64,000 nt of DNA from the NCBI GenBank assembly GCA_020746105.1, contig CM036617.1:148680578-148744577 (forward strand). The letters are read 5' to 3'. The notes beneath the pieces are model-generated. The model worked only from the letters and a program-made list of their open reading frames with translations, searched no databases and was not told the origin of the DNA. A program made the position numbers and the translations under genes. Of the stretch, positions 13,301 to 26,570 are shown in pieces (within the stretch, counting starts at the first letter, position 1; every line of letters starts with the position of its first letter). This stretch comes from Trogon surrucura (Eukaryota > Chordata > Aves > Trogoniformes > Trogonidae).

Positions 13301-14461
13301 AAATACCAATTTCTGTAGCTTATTCATTGCAAAAAAAGAAGCAACTCTTGGTGACTAATGTTGATTGTACTGTGAGGTTCTCAGCAGATAATTATATTTA
13401 AATATGTGGGTTGAAGAATAAATAATTGTAGCAAATTAATGCAAACTAATAAAGTTATTTCTAGATGGAAGCAATGTCGTGAGGGAAGTACTGTGGCAGT
13501 TGTTTCTTTGATTATTCCTACTATTTGCCTGAGAACATACTTTAAATCGTGACACTGAGTGAAAGTAAGTAATAGAAAATGGGTGTGAAATTAAGAATGA
13601 GATTTTATTTTGGAATTCAAGAGCAGACTTCAACAGACTCTCTTTAAACTAGTCCAAAAGAAGAATCAGACCTTTTGTCTCCACATCAAAGTAACTTTTG
13701 AACCTGATTTTTCACTTTGCAAAGGAGATTTTGATACACCATGTGGGATTACAAATAGCAAAGATGAGTAGGTGTACATCTAAGTCACTATAATTGCTAT
13801 CTATGAACAAATGCTTATTCTGGAGTTGTTGTTATTTTGGACAGTCACCATATTAAACCGCTCCTCTCAGATCAGCTCATAGAAGAAAATAAATCATAAG
13901 TCAGTTATTGTGGAGTTATTAGGACCATACAGGGCAGAGTCTGTGTAAAACATGTTCAGCGCCCACCTTGAGACAGGAATTCTGCTGTTTGCATCAGAGT
14001 TTTAGGACAGTTCAGCTGCATCTGAAAATGATACATAATGAATTTAACAAAGAAAAACAGAAATAGGCACTCCTTCTTGTACTGAAGCAGAGTTGCAAGT
14101 CATAGGGAATATTCTGCCTTGTTTTAGCTGTCAGCAAAAATGGACTCCTAAATGATCCTTCTCCAGAGGAGGAAGGAGCAAAAGAATAGTTCAAGAAATT
14201 GAGAAAACTTTCCATGTACAGTTAATGTTGAGTGTTTTTTTTAATTTTATTTTTTTATTTTGTTTTTGTAATTCTTGGTTATTCTTTGTCATTCTTGTAT
14301 ATCTGAAGATACTCTAACCAAAATGTAAGAAAATCCCAACAAAGTGCTCATGCTGTTTGGATTTGAAAACCAGCACAATGTGTGTAAGATAAAAACCCAT
14401 GGAAGCTCATGTATTTTAAGTTGTTCGGACTAACTGTCTTTTCACAATGTCTGTGCTTCAG
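7337..14461. other. Non-coding unique interval
   Basis: About 7 kb of AT-rich single-copy DNA. Two sub-stretches (about 7520-8100 and 8340-8480) have the texture of conserved non-coding elements, with many ATTA/TAAT steps and one AP-1-like TGACTCA near 8408. Overlapping open frames at 8953-9446 reach about 100 codons but show no domain, no splice edges and no family resemblance. No mobile element is recognisable. Confidence 0.5.
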
Positions 14462-14648
14462 TTTAGGCTTTTGCTGTGAAGAGTTTGGTGAACGGAATAA
14501 GAACATTTATGACACTAATAAAACAGCGAAGCTGAAAAGAAAGAAACCATCCAGAAGCCCATTGAAGAAAGTGCAAGATAGACTGACCAATTCTAAAATG
14601 AACTTGCAAATATAACATTCTTATAGCCGCATTGGAAGAACAAATAAA
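14462..14648 (+). other. Possible terminal exon with poly(A) signal
   Basis: A pyrimidine-rich stretch ending in gtctgtgcttcag (AG at 14460-14461) is followed by an open frame of about 50 codons to a TAA at 14613-14615. An AATAAA at 14643-14648 lies 28 bp further on. The peptide is not low-complexity: it starts GFCCEEFGERN and ends in a basic tail (KLKRKKPSRSPLKK). This is the layout of a 3'-terminal coding exon. I do not recognise the protein, no upstream exon can be linked, and single AATAAA motifs are common in AT-rich DNA. It may equally be a pseudogene exon or chance. Confidence 0.22.
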
Positions 14649-14649
14649 A

Positions 14650-17639
14650 AAAATCACCAACAACTGTTAAAAACAAAACAAAAGCTTATAGAATTCATGC
14701 ACTTATGCCCAGAGTTAGGTGAAATCAAAGGCTTAGGCAATCTAGGTTACCCAACACTGAAGAGGCACAGGTTAAATGTCAGTCGGTTGTTATGTATTAG
14801 TTCCAGGACATCTCCTTCAAGAGATGCATCCATCCAGACACCCTTCAAAAAGTGAGTGAAGATTTTAAGTTTTCTCTTCTACAGAGAAAGTTCTCTATAA
14901 AAAAGAAAAAAACTCTAAACAAAACACACACAAAAAAACCCTCAACAACAAAACCTTTTAAACTTCCTAAATCTCCAATGGGCTTTACAGTTGTTAACTC
15001 TCAGAAGATTCAATAGAGGCAGGCAGTATTATACAAAGTGTTTAGAAAATTGTGGTATGCACTTACAGGCTAAACTGAGGAATGGTTTGAACTTGTGACA
15101 CTTGTCTATGCCTCTTCTAGTCCCATCAAAGTGTTTCCGGAAGGCTTACCTTGAAACTTGCCTTTCCTAGGACTCAGGAATCTTATCTGTCTTTGTGGCA
15201 GGTGCCATTAGGGCTCCTCTACAAAGAAAACCAGAGTTCAGAAGGTAGATGGGACAGCTCGAGGTGCAGTGCCCCTTCACACTGCGTGCGACAGCTTTAT
15301 GTTTTGGGTATTGCTGAAGAGTGCTCTATGTGTTGAGGTTTTCCCTAATAGCTACAGGAAATCCTCTCCTGAGCTGTCCCTGGGAATAATCTAGATCTCA
15401 TCTTCTGTGGCCAGGTGCCAATTTTGGCTTTGACAGCATTCCTGGGGCATTACCCGCAGCAATGCAGATGTATCCATTAGGATAGGTTTCAGAGGGAGTG
15501 AGCAAGAAATGTGTCAGGAACATCCTAAAAATTGGAGTAAAAATATATGCTCCTGTCCAAACTGCTAGAAGACGTCAAAGACAGAAAATAGAAAACTCTC
15601 TGCCTCTGTTTTGGCTCTGTTCTTAGAAAATATGGTAATAAGAAATATAGCTAATAATTTTCCATCAATGGTAGTCCAATAGCTTTTTAAAATTTTGTTG
15701 GCATCAAAGAGGTTTTCTGTTTTGCTGCCTTTACTGAGCTTGAAGAAGTGACTAGTATGTAAATGAAGAAGTGAAAAGTTTAATTAGAAGAAAGGAAAGC
15801 ATTATGTTCTGCTTCGAATAAAGGCTCATAATATTTTGTATTCCTCATTTTTTTGCTTATGCTCCTTATGGACATATAATTAACTTCACAGATTTCTTTT
15901 ATGCCTCTTTGAATAATAAATCTTCTCAAATGTGAGCTAGGAGACTGAGATGGATATCCCCTGAATAAAAGCACAAATCTGATAGTTTTAGTGTTGTGTG
16001 GTAAAATGTTATAGGGCTAACCAAGTTTACTATTCACTTCAGAAGGCAGATACGCAGGTGTATCCAGTTTTACTATATGTTTTTTTTTTTTCATTTTGCC
16101 AGTCTTGTTTTAATTTTTAAAAAATGTTTTAACTTTGATTTTTAAATAGGTGTCTTCATGAAGCAGGCTCCAGATTGGTGGCTAAATACAGACAGCAGAA
16201 AATTTCTTTAACATATGGTAAACAGACACCAATTAAACTTTTAGGAGTGAAAAAAGCATGACAATTCATGGAAAACCTTCAAGCAGGAAATTCTGCTCCT
16301 GTCTGAATAGTGTGAAGGGTCAAAAGAAGAAGAGGTTTTCACTGCGTACAAAATTGGATATTTAAAGCCTAAAGAAGTTTTAAAATTGTATTTAGTGTAG
16401 TCTGGCATAGGAAATGGCTGGGTTTTGAAATGTGATTTGTCAGAACTAGACAGTGCCCAAGAATGCAGCCGAACAATGAAGTAATTGTTTAAAAGCTTTT
16501 TTGAGTGATGCTCAGACTACTTTAAGGTTATTTAAAGCTATCCATCGTAAATGTTTTAAAATGAAAAGCTAAAAAAAACCATGTGTGTAGCTAGTCCTTG
16601 AAAGAGGATGCCCCAAGGTTTTGAACAACCTAAAGCTTACCAGTCCATCTCAAAACAAGGCTAGTTATAAACACTGGTGAAATAGACTGAATACTGTTGC
16701 TCTGTGAAAAATAAGCCATGAAACTAATTGCCTCCTCTAACCCACATTTTCCTTTGGACCTGTCTTTCTTTTGCTTGAGTTTCTAACTCCTTTTAATAAC
16801 ACAGAAGAGGGCATGAGTGCCCGGTATTTATGATACTGGGGCAATTGCAAATGGCTGAACAGTTCTTACAACATATTTGAGAGTTTGGAGAGAGGTCGTC
16901 TTGCCGGTGGGACTTGTTGCCTTACAGTTTTTGGAAGTGCAGCAGCATTCTGTTGTGACAAGTGTGAGATCATCTTGATGTATCCATGTTTCCTAATGAA
17001 ACCTCTGCTGAATTCCAAGTACCTGAGCCAGGGGCAGACAATACTCCCCCCCTAAGTAAGGTGATGGACAAGTAAATGTGATGGGCAAGGCTGGGTATGG
17101 ATGAACACAGCTTGCCCGCTGCTGACTGGGCAAGACCTGTGTGTAGCCTTTTCTCAGGTGCAGCAACCACTTTCCTTCAGCTTTGGTTTATATTCTCTGC
17201 TGTACCAGATATCTCTGGTGACAACATTGCCTGTCTTAGTCTTCCATCGCAAAATGGAGTGAATCTGCTGTCAGAGAAAACTGCCTCTCCTCTCTTCATG
17301 AACTACAGGAAGACTGCAAATGAGCAGTTGTGAGGTGAAGCTTCCGTTGAAAATCTACAGTAGGATCAGAAAATTGGACCAAACCTGCCCCTTTCTCTTT
17401 AAGTAAAGTTTCAGAAGAAACTTGAAAGAATCTGATTCCCAACGGCTCCAAAAGGTAAGACTGATGACTACTCTTTTCCTAGTGCTTGGCACTGGCTTGT
17501 GTCTTGTTAAATGTGCTGGGTTTAGAAATGCTGCTGTTTCTTTGCATGCTAATTCTTATAAATCTTATCACAAAATACCTCATATTCTCCGTACAACATA
17601 CTGGCAACTAGTATGCCTAACAGATTAGGGAGAGGCAGG
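14650..17639. other. Non-coding unique interval
   Basis: AT-rich sequence with A/C-rich simple stretches near 14905-14955 and poly-T at about 16080. The sections around 15130-15450 and 16960-17330 are somewhat GC-richer but match nothing I know. No gene or transposon is recognisable. Confidence 0.5.
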
Positions 17640-17770
17640 TGCTTACAAGTTACAGACCTTTGCCTCTGAATAACCAAGTCCTTTATCTGATAGGGACCCT
17701 TAATCTTACCAGACCTCAGTTCCTGACTCTGTAAAGAAAGGATAAAACCAGCATGTTAATACATGCTCAC
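17640..17770 (+). repeat. MIR-like ancient remnant
   Basis: The section 'cctcagttcctgactctgta' followed by 'aagaaaggataaaaccagca' resembles the MIR step CTCAGTTTCCTCATCTGTAAAATGGGGATAATAA. It is diverged and has no visible ends. The assignment is by pattern only. Confidence 0.35.
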
Positions 17771-17774
17771 TAAT

Positions 17775-20369
17775 ATATGCAAACAATACCTTTTTGAATA
17801 CTACTCGAGACAAAGCCCCCTTAGAAAAATCACCACTGGTTTTGGAAGGTTAAATTACAGCCCTCATCGTAAGCATTTATTACTGAACCAATGATTATGC
17901 TAATAGTAGTCATAACCATTTAGGTATGAAGGCCTGTAGCCAAAATGTTGATGCTACTCTTATTGTTGTATGACCTTTCCTATGTTTCCAAGAAAGCTTT
18001 GCTGTGCTGAGAAGAATCTCCTGACCTAAGCTTTTAAAAAGATTGGCAGACTGTTCTGAGTGGGAGGCTGCATGAGAGCAAAGGATAAATATTTGCAATA
18101 CAATGGAGATAAAGAGGAGGCTGGAAATGTTACTGCAGCATCAAGGCTTTATTTTCCTTTTGAATTTGGGTAAGTGCCAAAAGGACCAAATCAGCACACT
18201 GGAAAATGCAAGAATGAACTTTCTTAAAAGAAAAAGATGAGTTACTAGCATGAGAAGTACAAGTTTTATTCTAGGTATGACTCTTAGAATTTTTTCTCTT
18301 CTGAACCTGAAATAATACTAACGGGAAAAAAAAAGTATTATGTTTTTGTTTCCAGCCCATATATATCTGCCTTTATAATTTACATAAGTATTGTAGTGGA
18401 ATATTAACTTCCATTATTTATGAATCTATTGAACTTTGCAAGGATGTGCTGTCAGTTGAAGGATTATAATTTTAAAGGCAGTTCAGTCCACATCATAAAT
18501 ATCCTAAAAGGTCACATACTACCTTACAGTAACATCTGAAGGAGAAGGAGCTTAAAGTCAGAGTTGTTTCTGTCAATTCAGGAAAAGTTTCACCAGCACT
18601 ATCATTCTAGAAATCAAAAAACACCAATTTATCACCCCATGGGAATGGTTTTATATGTATTTTTGTGAAGTGCTGTGCCCCCGTGGGTCTGGTGTTATTT
18701 GGAGTCCCTCCTCTTGGTTCTTAGGATCTCTTCACTCTGCATTTACTGAAAGAACAGAACTGCAATCACAGCACCCAGGCTACCTTCATACAATATGTAC
18801 ATTGCAGTACCAAAATCAGCTAGACTCTTAACATCTTTCTGCTGTCTGTCTACCCCTGAAGTACCATAAATAAATGCACTCAGTGTTTTGTGGCAACTAG
18901 GTCAGCTTTACAGTGTGTAAGCTGGGGAATGCAAAATATGGAAGCAATGAAACTTACTGCTTACCTGAAAACCTTATGCTGTGTCATTAATGATAAGCTT
19001 GTATAGCAGTTAAGTCTAACTAGGTGTGAGTTGTCTCCATTGAATAGAAATCACCATACCAGAGATCATCATTGAAAAAACTTTTACTAGGCCACAGATA
19101 AAATATTCACAGGTAAAATTAGAAACAGTCTGTACAAGTGCACTGGCTAAAGTAGGTACTATTACTTTATTTGTACTAACTATTCAGTATTTTTTCTTCA
19201 AAATCCAACGGCAGGTAGTGGCTTATTTCCATTTACCTGTCGGCAATGGAGAAGGAAAAATAAAACATTTATTAACTTAGTGTATTAAAATGGATAGAGA
19301 GAAGATATGGAAAAAATTGTAATATTTCATTGTGTTAAAAAAGAGTGCCTGTAAAATTTCTTGTCAACTGTTTTATACACATTGTGTTAACTTCCATAAT
19401 AAAAAGTGTTAGCATAGATTTATCAGAAATCTTCATTAAAAAGATGTGAAGGAGACTGGCAAATATAAATTGATGCAGTTTGGCCAGATGATTGTTTTCC
19501 TGAGAGAATTTAAAACAGCACACTACACTCCCGTTCATTGTCAGCAGCCAGGAATAAGGCCCAATGTCTATACGAGCCAGATGCAGACATATTTTTGTTT
19601 AGCACTATTGGAATGAAAGCTAGAAACACACTATTTTTTATTTAAGCAGTTCCCAGATGTGAGGGTCTCACACTTTATCAGTATTTCATAGAGATTAAAG
19701 GGCTGATCTGCTGCTGCAGAACAAAGCAATAGATTGGTCTTTAGTAGCTGCTAAGAGCCCATGTGCTGCTGTGTAATGCGCGCTAAGGGAGGAGGCGTCA
19801 AGTTGAGAGCCTGTATTACGCTGTCTGGCTTTGACCAAACTCACCTATTCAAATATGGGGAGCTGAAGAATCCTTATTAATTAAAAAAGTTGGCAACATT
19901 ATTTTTTAAGGTGGTAAGTTTTTTTATTATTTTAGTATTTTCTTTATCACGCTAAAGACAAATTCTTTTTGCTTTTTAGCAGCGGAAGCATGCGGATGAG
20001 TTTCAAGTTGTAAGATTTCTGACTTGGGCTTAATTAAAATGCTGTGGACTTGAGAGGGGGGGAAGAGAAGACTGTGGTTCTCTTTTTTTCTCCTCTCACA
20101 GTTGAAAATTGGACCAAATAATCAGTGAGTTCTCAGTGGTGATGATATGAACTACTTGGGCTGAGGCAATAACAAGGAGAAATACAGAGCTGTCCAAGTG
20201 AAACTCCAAAGGAATTTAGGTAAATAAACTAAAAAAATCAAGGTGGAGCCACAACTTCAGATTGCTGTACTTTAACACTTTCTTCCCTTAGAAAACAATG
20301 TGTGATACAAACCCACAGTCCTTACTGAGAACGTGTGCTTACTGATGCCTCTTAAACTATTTCAGAATG
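17775..20369. other. Non-coding unique interval
   Basis: AT-rich DNA without a recognisable gene. The stretch 19720-19930 stands out for keeping CpGs (aatgcgcgctaa, aggcgtcaag, attacgctgt) next to ATTA-rich sequence and could be a conserved non-coding element. Nothing else is assignable. Confidence 0.5.
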
Positions 20370-20374
20370 GGGAT

Positions 20375-20445
20375 TACACCCACTAACTTCATTGGGACTA
20401 CTTGTTTGATAAAGGATGACAAATCTGGTCCTAAAGTGGTAGACT
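20375..20445 (+). repeat. Ancient amniote LINE-type remnant
   Basis: Contains 'aacttcattgggactacttg' then a 'gataaaggatgacaaatctggtcc' step. This resembles the common amniote repeat phrase in which 'gacttcaatgggactact' is followed by 'gtaaggattgcaggatcaggcc'. Similar phrases occur at 28085-28150 and 62228-62292. Length, subfamily and ends cannot be set by eye. Confidence 0.4.
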
Positions 20446-23400
20446 CTCTTGATGAATGTGCATCCTAATTCTCAATGGCATTTAAGTGAGTGAAACATAT
20501 GTACAGAGAGAATAAAATGCCAAAATGTGTTGCTTTGCCAAGTTGCCACAGTTGGAAGCTTTCAGTAAATTTCCACGTGTTTGTTGATAAGTCCTCCATT
20601 TTGAATAAAACATTATTTCATTTTTAGAGTAGATTTAGAGTGACAAGCTCTTAGGACTAGGCAATGCTTTTTCTGAAACACCTGTGAAAGAAAGTGATTT
20701 CTTCCCTTTTGTCTGGGTAGATACCTACAAGAAATATGCATTTCCAGGTAGCTTGTTTATTTGCCATACAAATGTACATTTTTAAAAGCTCAGAGGGAAG
20801 TATCTGTTCAAAGGAATGAGTGTTTATTGCTAGGAGTAGAAAAGAGGTTCATTAATTGTTAAACATTGGACAGTTTCCTGGGTGATTCAATACATCACAA
20901 GAGATAGGTAACCCTGATTAGGTACTCAGAAATAATTGAACAGGACAGATTACAAAAGCAAGCTTGAAATGCAAAGAACATAAGAGAGGAATTCACTCTA
21001 ACATAAAGACTATTATATTTATATTTCATTATAGGTGTTTTTTTTGGTATCATTCTCCAATGTGTTTCAAAGCTTGCTGAAGTTATCATACAGTGAGATG
21101 GCAGGTAGTATTTGAAATTAAAACATTATTATTTAATTATTTAACTTTACAGTAGTCAAGAGAGAGATCTATGCGCTCTAATTAAAATTTAATACTGTGA
21201 AATAATGACAATTTTAATTAGTATTCGATTGCTCGATAACACTAGTTAGCATAATGCCATCTCTTTCACATCCTTTAACAAGTGATTCTGTGATGCAGTT
21301 CACATAGCACAGCAAGCCCCGAACTAACAATGCTGTAGCTGTTTCACCTGTCAGAAACCTCATACAAATCAGGGAGCTCTGTAATGGCTATAGAAAGAGT
21401 TACAATATTTGGAAACCAACACTATACTTTTCTCAGTTAAAAAATCCATTCCCATGTGCATGTATTAAACTCTCACCCTCTAAATCTGTGTCCTCTATCA
21501 AGTCAACCTGCAAAATCGATCAGACAACTACAGAGGACGGTAAGGAGAGCCACAACAGCTCCCAGCAAGGGGCTGTGCTCTCTGACCACAACTACTAGCA
21601 GATGCCCAGAGAAGATGTAACGACACAGTAAGAACACAGTTTATACCTTCAGAATATTCTCTCAGTAATCCACCACTGTGACTCAAACATTTTTATATAT
21701 TAACGCAAGCAGAATCCAAATTGAAGCCTGGATGTTGTCAGAATCATACAACACTTTTTGGAAACATTTACCCCTTTCAAATCCTGAGCAGTGGACCTCT
21801 CAGTAATCTGAACCAAATCCTACTGCCTGTGTGAACAGCCACTTTTCCTTGTGTCATTACCCTCTTAATGTCCCTCCCTTCTTCACTTTTATGGACCAGT
21901 TGGTGACTACTGGCTTCTAACAACAGATTCCTTCTCCTTTTCTCAAGCAATATTTCTAACAATAAGCAGTTGTTGTATTTTCTGTCCAGGAGGTACCTCT
22001 ATAGTATCTCAGTGTAGACATTGCCTCTGCTACCTGATGAAAAACCTTGGAAGTTCTGAGGAAAATTACTTTTAAAAATGGAAGATTAATATGGTTTTCT
22101 TACCAGTTGTTTTACAAGGTTTAAAAGTCTGCACAAACTCAGACCAGGTGAGAGTTCAGTCTGGTAGACAGCTGAGTATTTTTCTGCAGAAACTTATAGC
22201 AATTAATTGTAGACAATTCAGTTTCAGAAAGAAAATTGAAGCCTTTGAAAAAGCTGGCAAAGCTTTTTTTATATAGTGGTGGCTACTATAGATAATATGC
22301 TATACCTAGATAGCTAGAGATTATAAATCTCTCCATATCTGTATTTGCGTATTCATCTCTACTTCTAATCTTTATCTGTATGATATCATATAAAATATTA
22401 AGAAAGGCAAGAAATTAGGATATATAAACTATTTGTGCTGCTCATGATTATTATTTATCAATAAGTATATTAGGAAATCTCATTTACTAAGAAAGGGAGG
22501 GGTATCTGGTCCAAAAATCATGTATTCAGTAGTGTTACTAGTCTGGTGACACGTATGGTCCTCACCTCTTGCCAAATCCTCTGTCTCATCAGCAACAATT
22601 ACTTACCCATCCTTCCAACTTACCAGAGTTGTCAGCCTTCTCACCTGTTCCCTCCTAACATTTCCTTTTGCTCCTTATATTCCAACAAACTTTTTCTTTC
22701 AAGTTAGGTGTGAGTCCCAGACTGACTAATAGAGTTATTTTAACTTGCAGCAACAGTTCTTGAACTGTACTTTGATTGAGATCAATGGCTTCTGAATGAG
22801 AACCTGAGTCCCTCATAGCTGGCATATGTAGCTAGTGTATAAAGGTATCAACTTCTCTTTAAAGCCTTGTTTTTATGCATTAATAAATCATTATGGTAAT
22901 TATGCAGAGTATTTCAAAGCTCTTATAAACTAGGGAACTTCTGAAATGTAAATAGATTAATCGCAGTTTCCAATTTGTCCAGATATCCCATTAAAGATGT
23001 GTTATTTTAAACAGATGTGATAACTTCTGAAGTCCACATGTATTTTCCTTCTGAAACCTTTGCCAGTAGCAAACCTATTAACATTTAATTAATCAATATG
23101 ACTGCAAAAACTGAATGTTTGCATTAATGAAGGAGATCTTAGTAGATATGGTAGATCCAGAAACTCCTTGTAAGATCTATGTATTCAATGAGCGGATGAA
23201 AGACAATTTTACCAATTACATATTAAGGTCATTAATCAAAATAAAGTTAAAAATACATGCCAACTTTAAACATACATAATGAGTGAAGAGTGATGGTGTT
23301 TTAGAAACTTATTTAAAAAATATATTGGCTTCAATGTACTTATCATATGGTAAACAGTGTTACTTCTTGCTTGCATCTTTCTTTGCTAGTTGGGTCAGCA

Positions 23401-25796
23401 TCTAGTTTTCACCACATACAGTGATAACCATGCTACCTGACTGTGTTCGTACTGACTTCTCTGCCCGGGCAAAGAGTGACCTGTTATCTTGCCTGACAGT
23501 CTTATATGGTGACTTGAGCCAAGAAAGACCCACGCTGGGGATGTTATCTGTAGAGGAACAAGTTAATGTCCCAGAGAGGACGCTGCCCTCTCACTACACA
23601 GACTAATAATAGCAAACACACCCCCCCAGTGGATACGTCTCTTTGAAGAAGCCTGGCCCTGGTGACGGGCAGAAAGCTACACATGGGATTGACTGGGACT
23701 GAGTTGTTAGGGATTAAATATTTAAGATTTTTTTCTGTTTTGTTCTTAACCAGAAACTACTCTGGAGTAACCTACTCTGAAATAAACCACATAATATAAT
23801 ACCGAGTATTATGTTTTACTCCACGGGAGCTTCATTTTTGTGCATTTTGTAAGACCGTGCTAGCTTCTAATCGGTTTAAGGCTCAACTTGTAAACCATTA
23901 ACGCATGAAGAAATATTTATGTATTTATTGTTAGAAACAATCCCAAGCAGCAAAGAAGTTTTGATTTTAAATAAGGACTTTCACGAAGTTCAGGCTTGTC
24001 AGAAGCAAAAGTTTTGGTTCAAGCCATTCTAATAATGACTATTTACAGAAGAGATAGGACAACTCAGGAAAAAAAGCTTTCAAGCCGAACTGGAGCAATG
24101 TATTTCTAGAAAGTAGGTAGTTTCTTTTCAGTTGTCAGCTTCTCACTATGATCAAAAAGGGTTCAACAGCAGTGATTTGTAGCAGTCTTCATTTTCATCA
24201 ACGTTTCACAATTCATCAGTTTCAAACCTAAATAATACTGTATCCCACTGCAAATGTTCATATAATCCTTTCCTCTTCCAGTGACCTGATCTGCAGAACT
24301 ACAGGGGAAAAATCCCCACTGTTCAGCACTAAATATAAATCCTGCATGAAACAGATGTCTTACCTTTATCTTTTCCATTGCTTTGTTACTGCATTTAATG
24401 ATCTGTCTATGACTTCCCTTACTTTATTTCTTTTAATAACCAAGGAAGACCAGACAAATTCACTGTGATACACTCATCTCTTTGAAGTATCCCACTTGAT
24501 AATTATACATAAAATAATGCTAAGAAAAAGATTTTAAGGGAGCAAACATGCAACGTATCTCTAATGTTATATTCCATTCTACCTAACTGCTTATTATAAC
24601 CTTCCCTCTTTGAATGTCACACAGGAACTTGTGAGACACCAATTGGTGACAAATTTTACTATTATCATTTTATGGTGTGACTTTTGAATATAGATGGAGA
24701 TACCTTAAGCATTTAATATTTTTGGTTTAAAATGTTATTTACAAAAAAAAAAAAAGAGAGACATTCAGGATGTATATCTCCTTTTCCAGTGCTCATCTAT
24801 TTAATCCTTGGTTCATATACTCTCTAGGTCTGATTTTCAAAAGGACATAAAAAAGCAAGGCAGGAATCTGAATGTCCTACTTTCCTTTAAATTCCTGTTA
24901 TTTTCTTAGTTTTGCTGAGATTCTCAGCATATCCTATAGAGTATTTCACAGTGTTGGCGTCCTTATAAATGTCATAATTCATCACGTATCTGAGAATTAT
25001 CTCCCACCTCTTCCTTCTACGTGATGGTGGGTTCCACAATACTGTATCAGATTTCATTCTTCAGAAAGGATCTCAACATGTACTACAGCTGGACTTGAAA
25101 TGGGGTTTTTTTGTTGCATGGATTTATGGCCAAATAATGAGTTAGACTTCTCATGTTCTATGAGCACCAGGTAAGCTGAGACAGAACCAAGTTTGGAGCA
25201 GATGCACAAGGTCTACCTGGAATGGAAATCAATTCCTGCAGACACTCCATGCATTCAGAGGGCACCTCATCACCCTCCTTAATCTCTCCTCTTGTTCAGA
25301 GAACAAAGCTGCCACAGCAAGTAGTTTGTAGGTCCTTGAACTTGTGCAGCTTAGTATAATTTTGATATGAATTCTATATCTATATAGTTTAGAGAAGGCA
25401 GTTTTGCCAGAGAAGCTCCTTTAGAGGTCCCATTGTGAGGCTAAGCCTGTTCTAGATAGTAAGAGAGGCCAGGGTCCACTGTCTGGCCCTGCATCAGGTG
25501 ATGGAGCCAATTGGCATTGACATGCAAAGCACAAGCTTTCTTCTGCTCAGAACAGGATGGTCACCTCCAAAATCCTGTTCTGAACAATCTCTATCATATG
25601 AAATGTGGGCAACATAAGGAGAGAATGTTGGCACCTACCATATACCACCCAAAAGTCAGATAGGTAGTTCAAGTTCAGTCAGAAGAATTTCATTGTCTCT
25701 CCCATAGTTTTTCAGGTGCAGGGTGAATTATACAGGAATGTCTATAAAGACCTAGAAATGAGAATTTCTCAAAAGTCATCCAAATGCGAGATATAT
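20446..25796. other. Non-coding unique interval
   Basis: About 5.3 kb of AT-rich sequence. It holds a perfect inverted repeat at 21178-21221 and a 13-base A run near 24744. A patch at 24825-24900 may be another degenerate ancient repeat (ggtctgattttcaaaaggac). No gene is visible; open frames are all 71 codons or shorter. Confidence 0.5.
21178..21221. repeat. Perfect 12-bp inverted repeat with homeodomain cores
   Basis: ctaattaaaatt at 21178-21189 is the exact reverse complement of aattttaattag at 21210-21221, with a 20-bp spacer. Each arm holds a TAATTA homeodomain-binding core. It may be a paired binding site or a DNA/RNA hairpin. The low-complexity A/T composition raises the chance of coincidence. 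Confidence 0.6.
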
Positions 25797-26570
25797 GAAT
25801 CAAAGTATCAAAGACTAATTCATGTTGGAAAGGACTGCAGCAGGTCATGTTTCCAATCTCCTGCTCAAAGCAGGGTCAGCTTTTGTATCAGACCAGGCTG
25901 CCCAGAGTTGGATTTTGAGTCCAGCTGCATTTTGACTATGCCCAAGGATGGAGAGTGCACAGCCTCACTGGGCAGGCTTCTCTGCTGCCTGGCTTCCTCA
26001 TGTCCAAAACATTTTCCTCATGGCCAAAATACCTTCCTCATGGCCAGTCTGATCCTTTCTTGTTTCAGTTTAAGCCTGCTGTCTCTCTTGCACCACTGTG
26101 AAGAGCTTGCCTCTGCTTTCTTCACACAGGGTCGAGCAGGCTGCTGTTAGGACTCCCAAAACCATCTTCTCTCCAAGCTTTCATCCTCTCCCTGCAGGTG
26201 CTCCACTCACTGAAACCCTGTGGCCGCGAAGTCATGACACTTTGCCAATGACTTTCTTCTGCTGGGGATCTGAAAATGGACACAGCATTCTGGGTGTCAC
26301 TTAACAAGCACTGAGCAGAGGGGATGATGTCTCCCTCCCCACGAGCTACTGGCTGGAGTGTGGCTGGCTGTCCCTGCTGCCCGGGCAGTGATGGCTCATG
26401 CCCATCTTGCTGCCCACTCGTCATCAGGGCCTTTTGGCAGAGCTGCTCCCCAGGCAGGCAGTCCCCAACCCGTGTGGCTGCCAGGGCTTGTGCTCCCAGG
26501 GGCAGGGCTCTGTCTTCGGCTCCGCTGAATTTTCTAAGGTTCTTATCAGCCCATTCCTCAAGTCTCTGAC
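25797..26570 (-). mobile_element. CR1 LINE, old antisense fragment
   Basis: On the plus strand the order is that of a reverse-complemented CR1 3' half: 'gttggaaaggactgcagcag', 'tcctgctcaaagcagggtca', 'gaccaggctgcccagagtt', 'cagcctcactgggcaggctt', 'ctgaaaatggacacagcat' and 'gcagagctgctccccaggca'. These correspond to the 3' untranslated region and C-terminal ORF2 codons of bird CR1, read backwards. It is much diverged, with small insertions including a 20-bp tandem triplication. The plus-strand open frame at 25716-26150 is antisense to the element and is not a gene. Confidence 0.7.
25994..26053. repeat. 20-bp tandem repeat, three copies, inside CR1
   Basis: The phrase ttcctcatggccaaaat recurs with exact 20-bp spacing at 25994, 26014 and 26034; the first copy has tgtcc for tggcc and the third decays at its end. 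It appears to be a local expansion within the old CR1 fragment. Confidence 0.75.
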